NCBI GenBank assembly: GCA_023136785.1 | Contig: JAGLQP010000052.1 | Location: forward strand, 1 to 9,031 | Direction of reading: 5' to 3' | From: Spirochaetales bacterium | GTDB lineage: Bacteria > Spirochaetota > Spirochaetia > SZUA-6 > DRHE01 | Length of the DNA stretch: 9,031 nucleotides | Shown here: one piece after another, positions 1-7,143 of the stretch | Layout: each line of letters starts with the position of its first letter | Position numbering within the stretch: the first letter of the stretch is position 1 | Position numbers and translations under genes: made by a program | The notes under the pieces: model-generated | What the model saw: only the letters and a program-made list of their open reading frames with translations | Databases searched by the model: none | Told to the model about the DNA's origin: nothing

Positions 1-497
1 TGGATGAAGGCGATCTGGCCGCACAGCCCGTTCACCCCGGCGTGCACCAGGGGAAGGCCGGTTTTTACGGCATACTCGTTCAGGATGTAGCGGGTCTCGA
101 AGTTGTCCAGACAGTCGACCATCAGACGGGCATCTCCGACCAGGGATGCGATGTTGTCCGTCTGGATCGTTTCGGTCAGCGGGATGATCTGCACAGACGG
201 ATTGATTCCCTTCAACGTCCGCTCGGCGGAGAGGGCTTTGTTCTCCCCGATCCGATCATCCCCGTGCAGGATCTGGCGGTTCAGGTTGGAGAGCTCCACC
301 GCACCGGAATCGCAGATCCTCAAGGTTCCGACCCCTGCGGCGGCCAGGTATATAGCGACCGGGCTGCCCAATCCCCCCGCTCCGGCGATGAACACGCAGC
401 TGTCCTTGAGCGTACTCTGAGCCTTTTCGCCCCACGAGGGGAGGATCATCTGGCGATCGTAGCGCTGCTTCTCCTCAGACGTCAGTTTCGCAGCCAT
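1..497 (-). CDS. ThiF/MoeB/HesA-family E1-like adenylating enzyme (partial, C-terminus off the window)
   Basis: The reverse strand encodes an N-terminal 165-residue piece of an E1-like, ATP-dependent adenylating enzyme. Members of this family activate the C-terminus of small sulfur carriers (ThiS, MoaD) or related substrates. Visible motifs are RYDRQ at residues 12-16 (the N-terminal arginine finger), the nucleotide-binding loop GAGGLGS at 39-45, ELSNLNRQ at 68-75 with the conserved Arg-Gln, and DNFETRYILN at 131-140 containing the Mg/ATP aspartate. The Cys-x-x-Cys zinc pairs and any catalytic cysteine would lie beyond the edge and cannot be judged. The ATG start (495-497) overlaps the gcvH stop by one base (TGATG) and has no strong ribosome binding site, so translation is probably coupled to gcvH. 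No ThiS or MoaD gene is visible. Family assignment is firm; the choice between ThiF, MoeB and a specialised paralogue is open. Confidence 0.9.
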   Translation of the reverse strand, partial: MAAKLTSEEKQRYDRQMILPSWGEKAQSTLKDSCVFIAGAGGLGSPVAIYLAAAGVGTLRICDSGAVELSNLNRQILHGDDRIGENKALSAERTLKGINPSVQIIPLTETIQTDNIASLVGDARLMVDCLDNFETRYILNEYAVKTGLPLVHAGVNGLCGQIAFI

Positions 498-874
498 CAG
501 GAATCCAAGAATTGTTTGTACGCCGCCGAACTCAACAGGTCATCAGCTTCCTTCGGATTATCCATATGAATGGTAAAGATCCAGCCGGCCCCGTAGGGAT
601 CGCTGTTGATGATCTCCGGCTCATCCTGAAGCTGGGTGTTGATCGAATGGATCTCTCCGCTTACAGGACACGTTAGGTCGTTGGTGGATTTCACGGATTC
701 AATAGTGCAAACGATATCTCCCCTCTGAAATTTTTTTCCTTTCTCGGGAAGCTCGACATACACGATGTCTTCGAGCTCTCTCTGGGCATGATCGGTAATC
801 CCGAAGCGGGCGTTTGATCCTTCGATATGCACCCAGAGATGTTCTTCCGTATACTTCAGCTCCTCCTCGTTCAT
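497..874 (-). CDS. gcvH: Glycine cleavage system H protein (lipoyl carrier)
   Basis: This 125-residue protein has normal H-protein length and matches the family end to end. The lipoylation site is in the IESVKSTND segment with the acceptor Lys62. Other family signatures are KYTEEHLWV near residues 7-15, GITDHAQ at 25-31, PVSGEI at 70-75 and the DPYGAGWIF block near residues 92-100. In the glycine cleavage system the lipoyl arm carries aminomethyl between GcvP, GcvT and Lpd. H proteins also serve as the site of octanoyl/lipoyl assembly and as donors to 2-oxoacid dehydrogenase E2. No gcvT or gcvP is seen here. Instead the gene is followed with one-base overlap by a ThiF/MoeB-like gene, and it stands divergent to a full PDH operon with its own E3. 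AAGGAG at 881-886 lies six bases before the ATG, which fixes the start. A dedicated lipoyl-relay paralogue is possible but not shown. Confidence 0.93.
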   Translation of the reverse strand: MNEEELKYTEEHLWVHIEGSNARFGITDHAQRELEDIVYVELPEKGKKFQRGDIVCTIESVKSTNDLTCPVSGEIHSINTQLQDEPEIINSDPYGAGWIFTIHMDNPKEADDLLSSAAYKQFLDS

Positions 875-925
875 TTCCTGCTCCTTCCAGCGTGCTCTTT
901 ACAGATACGGTAAATCAAAACATGC

Positions 926-938
926 TTCTTGGCAAGAA
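926..938. promoter_or_regulatory. 13-base perfect palindrome in the divergent promoter region (operator candidate)
   Basis: TTCTTG-G-CAAGAA is a perfect inverted repeat with 6-base arms around a single central base. It lies about 50 bases upstream of the gcvH start and about 20 bases upstream of the candidate promoter for the rightward operon. It overlaps a minus-strand TTGCCA hexamer (930-935) that could serve as a -35 box for gcvH, so a bound protein could affect both directions. I cannot match it to a known regulator site, and it does not fit the PdhR consensus. A 13-base palindrome can also occur by chance. Confidence 0.35.
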
Positions 939-957
939 ATCCGGTTCTAAACGTGCT

Positions 958-986
958 TTGCCTTTCATCTATTCAGATAGTATTCT
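958..986 (+). promoter_or_regulatory. Candidate sigma70-type promoter for the PDH operon
   Basis: TTGCCT (958-963) and TATTCT (981-986) are separated by exactly 17 bases. Each hexamer matches four of six positions of the housekeeping consensus. The stretch is AT-rich compared with the flanking genes, lies in the divergent gap, and leaves a leader of roughly 65 bases before the first gene at 1058. The evidence is sequence resemblance and position only. Confidence 0.4.
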
Positions 987-1057
987 ATTGTAGTAAGTTA
1001 TTAGCCGGTGTTTGTGCTGCGATCCCAGAAAAAGTACAGGCGGGGAGGTTAAATCTC

Positions 1058-1510
1058 ATGACCAAGCAGGAAGTACTCAATACGCTGGAGATGATTCTCA
1101 ATGAAGCCCACACCGCTGTTCTGGCCACAACGGATCAGGACGGCAAACCCCACATCCGTTGGATGACACCGGCCCTCCTGCGCGGAAGGACCGGGGTAAT
1201 CTATGCGGTGACTTCCCCCCGTTTCGGGAAGGTTGTACAGCTGGAGGCGCATCCGGAGGTGGAGTGGATGTTTCAGACTCCGATCCTGGATACCATCGTT
1301 ACCGTGCGCGGCCGAATCAACATCGTGGATAATCCGTCGATACTTTCGGAAGTCCTCGAAACCTTGGGGTCGTTTATGCGTTCCTTCTGGAAGCTCAAGG
1401 GAGACGAGAGAGGCCTGCTTGTACTGGAGACGATTATCGAGGAGGCGATCTACTACAAGCCCATGAAGGGCGTGAAGGAGGTCGTCGGCAATTGGAAAAA
1501 GGGAACCTAG
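1058..1510 (+). CDS. Pyridoxamine 5'-phosphate oxidase-fold family protein (general stress protein 26-like)
   Basis: This 150-residue protein is of the small split-barrel FMN-binding type. The N-terminal helix is followed by the hallmark strand pair with TAVLATTDQDGKPHIRWMTP at residues 19-38. Then come the VIYAVTSPRFGK segment (48-58) and the HPEVEWMF (65-72) and VTVRGRINIV (81-90) strands. This resembles PNPOx-like proteins of the general stress group more than true PdxH, which is longer. Such proteins often bind FMN, F420 or heme; the ligand here is unknown. An upstream in-frame TTG at 929 would add 43 residues, but that extension runs through promoter-like AT-rich DNA. GGGGAGG at 1042-1048 lies nine bases before the ATG at 1058, so I chose that start. 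The stop is one base before pdhA, so it is probably co-transcribed as the first gene of the PDH operon. A role in that pathway is not evident. Confidence 0.82.
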   Translation: MTKQEVLNTLEMILNEAHTAVLATTDQDGKPHIRWMTPALLRGRTGVIYAVTSPRFGKVVQLEAHPEVEWMFQTPILDTIVTVRGRINIVDNPSILSEVLETLGSFMRSFWKLKGDERGLLVLETIIEEAIYYKPMKGVKEVVGNWKKGT

Positions 1511-1511
1511 C

Positions 1512-2549
1512 ATGGGGAAAGGTAAAGCTGGTGTGACCAGTGCGGCGGGCACTGCACCTGAGAAAAAAACGACATCGAAAACCCCCGGCGGGAGCGAAAA
1601 AGCCTTCCGCACCGAGCTCCTGCGGCAGATGCTGTTGATCCGACGCTTTGAGGAGAAATCGGCCCAGATGTACGGCCTGCGCAAGATCGGAGGGTTCTGC
1701 CATCTGTACATCGGCCAGGAGGCCGTAGCCGTCGGAGCGGTGGCAGCTTTGGATCTGAAAGATGACTACGTCCTCACAGCCTACCGGGATCACGGGCACG
1801 CTTTGGCCTGCGGGATGGATCCCAAAGCCATGATGGCGGAGCTCTACGGCAGGCAGGCCGGCTGCTCCCGAGGCAAGGGTGGTTCCATGCATATGTTCGA
1901 TGTGGACAAGCACATGCTGGGGGGAAACGGCATCGTCGGCGCCCATATCCCGGTAGCCACCGGTGTGGCCTTGAAGATCAAGTACAAGAAGGAGAACGGC
2001 GTGGTGCTCTGTTTCTTCGGAGACGGAGCGATTCACCAGGGCTCCTTTCACGAGAGCCTCAACCTGGCCAAGATCTGGAATCTCCCCATCGTCTACATCT
2101 GTGAGAACAACCAGTACGGAATGGGAACCGACTTCCGCCGGGTATCCTCGGTCACCGATTTTTCAAAAATGGGGCTTTCCTACGACATTCCCGGCTCCCA
2201 GATGGACGGCATGGATGTGTTGAAGGTCCACGCAGCGGTGAAAGAGGCTGCGGACAGAGCGCGGAAAGAGCATCAGCCCAGTTTCATTGAAGCGGTGACA
2301 TACAGATACAAGGGACACTCGATGAGCGATCCCGCCACCTACAGGACCAAAGAGGAGCTGGGGGAGTACAAGAGCCAGGACCCGATCCTGATCCTGAAGG
2401 CGCAGATGCTGAAATCCAAACAGCTCAACAACGAGGAGTTCGACAAGATCGACGCCGGATGTAAGCGCATCGGCAACGAGGCTGTCCAATTTGCCGAAGA
2501 CAGCCCGCAGCCGGCGATCGAAATGCTGTACGAAGATGTAGTGGTGTAA
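1512..2549 (+). CDS. pdhA: Pyruvate dehydrogenase E1 component, alpha subunit
   Basis: This 345-residue E1 alpha is the thiamine diphosphate-binding half of the E1 that decarboxylates pyruvate and reductively acetylates the E2 lipoyl arm. Landmarks are GGFCHLYIGQEA at residues 60-71, YRDHGH at 91-96, RGKGGSMHMF at 120-129, the TPP/Mg motif beginning GDG at 170-172 and ending ENN at 198-200, and the loop YRYKGHSMSDP at 264-274. The GGFCHLYIGQEA and YKGHSMSDP blocks favour pyruvate dehydrogenase over acetoin or branched-chain 2-oxoacid dehydrogenases, but substrate is inferred. The first 28 or so residues are Lys/Gly/Thr/Ala-rich, look disordered and precede the conserved domain. AGGGA at 1500-1504 provides a ribosome binding site seven bases before the ATG. 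It is followed after 12 bases by its beta partner. Confidence 0.96.
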   Translation: MGKGKAGVTSAAGTAPEKKTTSKTPGGSEKAFRTELLRQMLLIRRFEEKSAQMYGLRKIGGFCHLYIGQEAVAVGAVAALDLKDDYVLTAYRDHGHALACGMDPKAMMAELYGRQAGCSRGKGGSMHMFDVDKHMLGGNGIVGAHIPVATGVALKIKYKKENGVVLCFFGDGAIHQGSFHESLNLAKIWNLPIVYICENNQYGMGTDFRRVSSVTDFSKMGLSYDIPGSQMDGMDVLKVHAAVKEAADRARKEHQPSFIEAVTYRYKGHSMSDPATYRTKEELGEYKSQDPILILKAQMLKSKQLNNEEFDKIDAGCKRIGNEAVQFAEDSPQPAIEMLYEDVVV

Positions 2550-2561
2550 GGGAGGAGCGGG

Positions 2562-3539
2562 ATGCCTGTTATTGCCTTTCGTCAGGCCCTGAAAGATGCC
2601 ATGGATGAGGAGATGGCCCGGGATCAGAACGTCATCCTGATGGGGGAGGAGGTGGCCCAGTACAACGGCGCCTATAAAGTCAGCCAGGGTCTGCTCGACA
2701 AATACGGTCCCGAACGGATCATAGACACTCCGATCACGGAAGAAGGTTTCACCGGCGTGGGGATCGGAGCCGCCCTGGTGGGCTTACGACCGATTGTGGA
2801 GTGGATGACCGTGAACTTCTCCGCCCAGGCATTCGACCAGGTACTGAACAATGCCGCCAAGATGCTGTACATGTCCGGAGGCCAGCTCAAGGTGCCCATT
2901 GTGTTCCGCGGTCCCAATGGTCCGGCGGAATACCTCGCCAGCCAGCACTCCCAGTCCTTCCAGGCTTTTTATAGCCATATTCCCGGAATCAAGGTGGTAG
3001 CCCCGTCCACTCCCCACGATGCCAAAGGGATGCTGAAATCGGCGATCCGGGACGACAACCCGGTAATCTTCCTCGAGGGAGAGATGATGTACGCCTGGAA
3101 GGGGGAGGTGCCGGATGAGGAGTATCTCATTCCCCTCGGCAAGGCGGAAGTCAAGCGCACTGGGGAGGAGGTAACCCTGATCAGCTTCTCCAGGTCGATG
3201 CAGATGGTTCTGGAGGCGGCTGAGGTGCTGGAAAAGGAGGGCTACAGCGCCGAAGTGCTCGACCTGCGGTCTCTGCGACCGCTGGATGAGGAAGCGGTCT
3301 TTGCATCGGTGGTCAAGACCAACCGCTGCGTTATCATCGACAACGATTGGCCCATGGCCAGCTTCGGCTCCTACCTGGGCTGGTTGATCTCGAAGAACTG
3401 CTTCGACAGTCTCGACGCCCCTGTGGAACTGGTGGCCATGGAGGACGTACCCATGCCCTACAATCACACCCTGGAGCTGGCAGTTCAGCCCTCGATGGAG
3501 AAGATCGTGACCGCGGCCAAGCGGGTGATGTATGTTTAG
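2562..3539 (+). CDS. pdhB: Pyruvate dehydrogenase E1 component, beta subunit
   Basis: This 325-residue E1 beta subunit pairs with PdhA to form the active sites of the heterotetramer. It has GEEVAQYNGAYKV at residues 28-40, DTPITEEGFTG at 55-65 with Glu60 at the position that activates the TPP aminopyrimidine, the YMSGGQ segment at 103-108, VFRGPNGPA at 114-122, and SQHSQ at 127-131 with His129. The C-terminal transketolase-like domain includes EVLDLRSLRPLD near residues 230-241. Length is standard and there is no N-terminal lipoyl domain, unlike many alphaproteobacterial PdhB proteins. GGGAGG lies in the 12-base gap after pdhA. The gene is followed after 14 bases by the E2 gene. Confidence 0.96.
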   Translation: MPVIAFRQALKDAMDEEMARDQNVILMGEEVAQYNGAYKVSQGLLDKYGPERIIDTPITEEGFTGVGIGAALVGLRPIVEWMTVNFSAQAFDQVLNNAAKMLYMSGGQLKVPIVFRGPNGPAEYLASQHSQSFQAFYSHIPGIKVVAPSTPHDAKGMLKSAIRDDNPVIFLEGEMMYAWKGEVPDEEYLIPLGKAEVKRTGEEVTLISFSRSMQMVLEAAEVLEKEGYSAEVLDLRSLRPLDEEAVFASVVKTNRCVIIDNDWPMASFGSYLGWLISKNCFDSLDAPVELVAMEDVPMPYNHTLELAVQPSMEKIVTAAKRVMYV

Positions 3540-3553
3540 AGGAGAGCAAGTGG

Positions 3554-4888
3554 ATGGCTGAGCAGGTACTGATGTTGGCCCTTTCCCCCACCATGGAGGA
3601 GGGAACTATCGTTACATGGCATAAGAAAGAGGGGGACTCGGTCGCCCAGAGCGATATCATCTGCGAAGTGGAGACGGACAAGGCCACCATGGAGTATGAG
3701 GCCGTCAACGAGGGTACCCTGCTCAAGATTCTGGTTGCCGAGGGCGGGAAGGCCAAGGTGGGAGAACCAATCGCCGTGGTAGGCGAGCCCGGCGAAGACA
3801 TCAGCGGGATGCTGAAAGAAGCGGAGCAGAAGGCAGAACCCGCCGCGCAGGCACCGGGAGCCTCAGAGCCTGCCGCTTCCCCGGAATCCGCCGCTCTGCA
3901 GGTTGAAGCAGCCCCTGCAGCTGGGCCGACAGGAGCCGCGGTGACGACCCCTTCCGCACCTCAGGTTCCGGCGGGGCAGCTCAAAGCCTCCCCGCTGGCC
4001 CGAAAGATGGCCACGGAGCACAGCATCGATATGCGCGTCCTGCGGGGCAGTGGTCCGGCGGGACGGATCGTGAAGCGGGACATCGAGAAAGCTCTCCGAC
4101 AGGTAGCCTCGTATGGACCGGCGGCAGCGGTCGGGGTCCAGGGACCGATTGCTCCGGCGTTCATTCCGTCAGCCGCCGGCCCGACAGCAAGCGGCAAGGA
4201 TGAGCGGATTCCCGTGTCGGGAATACGGAAGATTATTGCCCAGCGCTTGGCCGAGTCCAAGTTTTCCGCTCCCCACTACTACCTGCGAATCGACGTGGAT
4301 GCGGGAGAAATGATGGCGGCTCGACAGCGCCTCAACGCGCGCCTGCCCAAAGACCCCGCGGGGAAAGTATCTCCCAATGCCTTTCTGATCAAATTCGTTT
4401 CAGAAACTCTAAAGAAATATCCCGTGGTCAACTCGAGCTGGCAGACTGATGAGATCCTGCGTTTCGGGAAGATCGACATCGCACTGGCCGTGGCCCAGGA
4501 AGACGGGTTGATCACCCCGGTGGTGCGGGGCTGCGGGTCCAAGGGAATCGTTCAGATCGACAGGGAGCTGAAAAACCTGATCGACAAGGTCCGCAGCAAC
4601 AAGCTGACTCCGGAGGAGTACAGCGGAGCTACCTTCACCATCAGCAGTCTCGGCACCTCTGGGATCCTCGAGTTCACCGCCATCATCAATCCCCCCGGTT
4701 CGGCGATTCTGGCGGTGGGGCGGATTCACAAAGCTCCCGTTGTTGGAGACGACGGTACGATCGGCGTCCGCTCTCAGATGATGTTGACCCTGTCCTGTGA
4801 TCACCGGGTCATCGACGGTGCCGTCGGGGCGGCCTTTTTGTCGGATTTGAAGGCGTTTATTGAATATCCAATAGATCTTTTGTACTAG
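3554..4888 (+). CDS. pdhC: Dihydrolipoamide acetyltransferase, E2 component of pyruvate dehydrogenase
   Basis: This 444-residue E2 forms the core of the complex and transfers the acetyl group from its lipoyl arm to CoA. Domains in order are a single N-terminal lipoyl domain (about 1-80) with acceptor Lys43 in ETDKATME, an Ala/Pro/Glu-rich flexible linker (about 90-142), a peripheral subunit-binding domain (about 144-181; SPLARKMA, GSGPAGRIVKRDI), a second short linker, and the catalytic acetyltransferase domain (about 215-444). The active-site motif is DHRVIDGA with His417 and Asp421. The frame is open upstream to 3347 inside pdhB. The ATG at 3554 is right because the lipoyl domain begins there and GAGGAGAG overlaps the pdhB stop about eight bases upstream. 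A single lipoyl domain is at the low end of the known range of one to three. Confidence 0.96.
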   Translation: MAEQVLMLALSPTMEEGTIVTWHKKEGDSVAQSDIICEVETDKATMEYEAVNEGTLLKILVAEGGKAKVGEPIAVVGEPGEDISGMLKEAEQKAEPAAQAPGASEPAASPESAALQVEAAPAAGPTGAAVTTPSAPQVPAGQLKASPLARKMATEHSIDMRVLRGSGPAGRIVKRDIEKALRQVASYGPAAAVGVQGPIAPAFIPSAAGPTASGKDERIPVSGIRKIIAQRLAESKFSAPHYYLRIDVDAGEMMAARQRLNARLPKDPAGKVSPNAFLIKFVSETLKKYPVVNSSWQTDEILRFGKIDIALAVAQEDGLITPVVRGCGSKGIVQIDRELKNLIDKVRSNKLTPEEYSGATFTISSLGTSGILEFTAIINPPGSAILAVGRIHKAPVVGDDGTIGVRSQMMLTLSCDHRVIDGAVGAAFLSDLKAFIEYPIDLLY

Positions 4889-4897
4889 AGAAATGAC

Positions 4898-4939
4898 CGG
4901 GCAGTGACACCGGGATACAGGGATTCAGCCGGCTGCCCG
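4898..4939 (+). repeat. Inverted repeat (possible stem-loop) between pdhC and lpdA
   Basis: CGGGCAG (4898-4904) and CTGCCCG (4933-4939) form a perfect 7-base-pair GC-rich stem around a 28-base spacer, in the only sizeable gap of the operon (92 bases, 4889-4980). No run of T follows, so this is not a typical intrinsic terminator. It could be an attenuator or mRNA-processing element, or chance. lpdA has its own good ribosome binding site (AAGGAG, 4969-4974) beyond it. Confidence 0.25.
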
Positions 4940-4980
4940 AAACTCTTAAACTACGCGGTAATCTAGCGAAGGAGACAATC

Positions 4981-6369
4981 ATGGCCAATCACGACTACGA
5001 CCTGTTGGTTCTCGGGGCCGGGCCCGGAGGCTATGTAGCCGCTATCCGGGCTACCCAACTCGGAATGAAAGCAGCGGTCATTGAAAAGGATAAACCCGGT
5101 GGGGTCTGCCTGAATATCGGTTGCATTCCCTCCAAGGCGCTGATTCATCAGGCGGAGCTGATGCACTCGGCGACAGAACTCGAAGCGATCGGAGTCAAGG
5201 TCGACGCCTCCGGGTTGGACTACGGCAAGGTCTTTGCCTTCTCCCGGAAGGCGGCGGACATGCTGTCCCGCGGCGTAGCCTATCTGCTGAAGAAGAACAA
5301 GATCGACCTGATCAGCGGAGAGGGGGTAATCACCTCTGCCCACGAGATCGAGGTCAAAGGACACGGAAAAGTCACGGGCAAGAATTTGCTCGTCGCTACC
5401 GGTTCCAGGCCGCGTTCGATTCCCGGTTTTGACTTCGATGAAAAAACGGTGCTTTCATCCACCGGGGCGCTGATGCTCGAGAAGCTGCCCAAGCGGGTCT
5501 GCGTTCTCGGCGGCGGCGCCATCGGTGCGGAGTTTGCCCACATCATGAACGCCTTCGGTGTGGAGGTGCATCTGGTGGAGATGCTCGATCACCTGCTGCC
5601 TCTGGAAGACGAGGAGGCGGTGGAGGTGCTGCTGCGCTCGTTCAAGAAGAGGGGGATCAAGATCTACACCTCCACGAAAGCTACTGAGTACAGGAAGAAC
5701 GGCAAGGTCGTAAAGATCAGCCTGGAAGGCAAGGAGGGAAAACAGGAACTCGAGGTGGACCAGATCCTGCTCGTCGTGGGCAGAGTGCCCAACACGGATG
5801 GCATCGGACTGGAGTCACTCGGTATCAAGCTGGAGAAGGGCTTCATCCCGGTGGGCGACTACTACCGGACCTCGGTGGAGGGGGTCTATGCCATCGGGGA
5901 TGTGGTCGACTCACCGATGCTGGCCCACGTCGCCTCCAAGGAGGGAGAGATCGCCGTTGAGCATCTGGCGGGCCATCAAACCCCTGCGAAGCTTGATCCC
6001 AACGCCATACCGGGAGCTGTCTACTGCGAGCCCCAGTTGGCCAGCTTCGGATACACGGAGAAGGCGGCCAAGGAAGCGGGTCTGAAGTTCGAAAAGGCGG
6101 TGTTTCCCTACCGCGGGGTGGGAAAATCTGTGGCTATTGGCAAGTCCGACGGGCTGCTGAAGCTGCTGGTGGAAGCGGAGACCCGGGAGATCCTGGGTGC
6201 CCACGTGGTGGGCGCCGAGGCAACCGAGCTGATCCATGAGATCCTGCTGGCCAAGACGGCGGAGCTTCTTCCCGAAGACATCGCCGCGATGATCCATGCC
6301 CATCCCACCCTCTCGGAGGGGGTAATGGAGATGGCCCGTATGGCCGAAGGCTGGGTCATCCACGTCTAA
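4981..6369 (+). CDS. lpdA: Dihydrolipoyl dehydrogenase (E3 component)
   Basis: This 462-residue FAD- and NAD-dependent disulfide oxidoreductase reoxidises the dihydrolipoyl arm of E2, and of the glycine cleavage H protein. It has the FAD dinucleotide fold LGAGPGGYVAA at residues 11-21, the redox-active pair Cys43 and Cys48 in GGVCLNIGCIPSKAL, the NAD-binding loop GGGAIGAEFA at 177-186, the second FAD motif AIGDVV at 304-309, and the dimer-interface catalytic HAHPTLSE at 439-446 (His441 with Glu446). There is no N-terminal lipoyl domain. AAGGAG at 4969-4974 lies six bases before the ATG. It follows pdhC by 92 bases and precedes the SDR gene by 21. The position makes it the E3 of this PDH, and it could also serve the divergently encoded H protein. 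Confidence 0.97.
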   Translation: MANHDYDLLVLGAGPGGYVAAIRATQLGMKAAVIEKDKPGGVCLNIGCIPSKALIHQAELMHSATELEAIGVKVDASGLDYGKVFAFSRKAADMLSRGVAYLLKKNKIDLISGEGVITSAHEIEVKGHGKVTGKNLLVATGSRPRSIPGFDFDEKTVLSSTGALMLEKLPKRVCVLGGGAIGAEFAHIMNAFGVEVHLVEMLDHLLPLEDEEAVEVLLRSFKKRGIKIYTSTKATEYRKNGKVVKISLEGKEGKQELEVDQILLVVGRVPNTDGIGLESLGIKLEKGFIPVGDYYRTSVEGVYAIGDVVDSPMLAHVASKEGEIAVEHLAGHQTPAKLDPNAIPGAVYCEPQLASFGYTEKAAKEAGLKFEKAVFPYRGVGKSVAIGKSDGLLKLLVEAETREILGAHVVGAEATELIHEILLAKTAELLPEDIAAMIHAHPTLSEGVMEMARMAEGWVIHV

Positions 6370-6390
6370 TGCGGATCGCAAGCTTCAGTC

Positions 6391-7143
6391 ATGGGCCTGA
6401 TTGAGTTATCCGGACAAACCGCCCTGATCACCGGGGCCGCCAAACGGGTCGGCCGGGTCATTGCAGCTTCGTTGGCCGACCGGGGCGTGAACATCGTCGT
6501 GCACTACAATACCTCCCGGGCTGAAGCCGAATCTCTGACCGCTGAGCTGAAGGAGCGCGGCGTCGGCGCCTGGGCGCTTCAAGCCTCTTTGGAAGATCCG
6601 GCTCAGATCGAGACAATGTGGCGGCGGGCGCTGGATTCCTCACCCGGGGGACAGCTCTCCCTTCTGGTGAACAATGCCTCGATCTTCCCTGAGGATACCC
6701 TCGATACTCTCAGCTCGGAGAGTTTGGAAAAGAATCTGGGTGTTAATGCCCTGGCGCCCCTGCGGTTGATCCGACTCTTCGCCGACCAGGAGCAACCGGG
6801 TTGTGTCGTCAATCTGCTGGACAGCCGGATCGGCGGCTACATGAGGAAACACGTCTCCTACGCCTTGAGCAAACGCATGCTCTTCAGCCTGACCCGCATG
6901 CTGGCCCTCGAGCTCGCCCCGCGGGTACGGATCAACGCCGTGGCTCCGGGGATGATTCTTCCTCCGGAAGGGGAGAGCGGGCAGGAGCTGGAGCGACTGG
7001 CTGCACGGGCTCCCCTTGGTCGCTGGGGCGAGCCGGAAGACGTGGCCAACGCTGTGACCTTCCTGCTGCAAAACGACTATCTCACCGGCCAGGTCATCTT
7101 CGTGGACGGGGGTGCCTTCATCAAGGAGGATCTGTATGGCTGA
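6391..7143 (+). CDS. SDR oxidoreductase of the pteridine reductase / FolM type
   Basis: This 250-residue classical short-chain dehydrogenase/reductase carries pteridine-reductase marks. The cofactor loop is TGAAKRVG (14-21), the TGxxxRxG variant of PTR1 and FolM. HYNTS (38-42) fits the NADPH-selecting HYxxS segment. NNAS (94-97) is present. The usual catalytic Ser is replaced by Asp144, followed 13 residues later by Tyr157 and then Lys161, the same Asp-Tyr-Lys spacing as in PTR1. The C-terminal half has the normal SDR APG and LTGQVIFVDGG motifs. The family reduces dihydropterins such as dihydromonapterin, or dihydrofolate; the substrate here is inferred. No clear ribosome binding site precedes the ATG. 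The 3' end overlaps the next gene, a dihydroneopterin aldolase, by eight bases, strongly supporting a pterin role. An ordinary 3-oxoacyl-ACP reductase is less likely given the Asp. Confidence 0.82.
   Translation: MGLIELSGQTALITGAAKRVGRVIAASLADRGVNIVVHYNTSRAEAESLTAELKERGVGAWALQASLEDPAQIETMWRRALDSSPGGQLSLLVNNASIFPEDTLDTLSSESLEKNLGVNALAPLRLIRLFADQEQPGCVVNLLDSRIGGYMRKHVSYALSKRMLFSLTRMLALELAPRVRINAVAPGMILPPEGESGQELERLAARAPLGRWGEPEDVANAVTFLLQNDYLTGQVIFVDGGAFIKEDLYG
7124..7129 (+). promoter_or_regulatory. Ribosome binding site that sets the folB start
   Basis: AGGAGG lies inside the last codons of the SDR gene, six bases before the ATG at 7136. It argues for that ATG rather than the upstream in-frame ATG at 7112. 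The resulting 8-base overlap of the two genes suggests translational coupling. Confidence 0.75.

Noticed and set aside
42..569. Plus-strand open frames opposite the ThiF-like gene and gcvH
   Set aside because: They mirror clearly conserved minus-strand proteins (GAGGLGS and the lipoyl-lysine motif) and have no recognisable domains.
929..1057. N-terminal extension of the PNPOx-fold gene from a TTG at 929
   Set aside because: The extra 43 residues have no family similarity and run through AT-rich promoter-like DNA. A strong ribosome binding site (1042-1048) marks the ATG at 1058.
3347..3553. 69-residue extension upstream of the E2 lipoyl domain
   Set aside because: It lies wholly within pdhB in another frame and its pdhB overlap. 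The lipoyl domain and the ribosome binding site start the protein at 3554.
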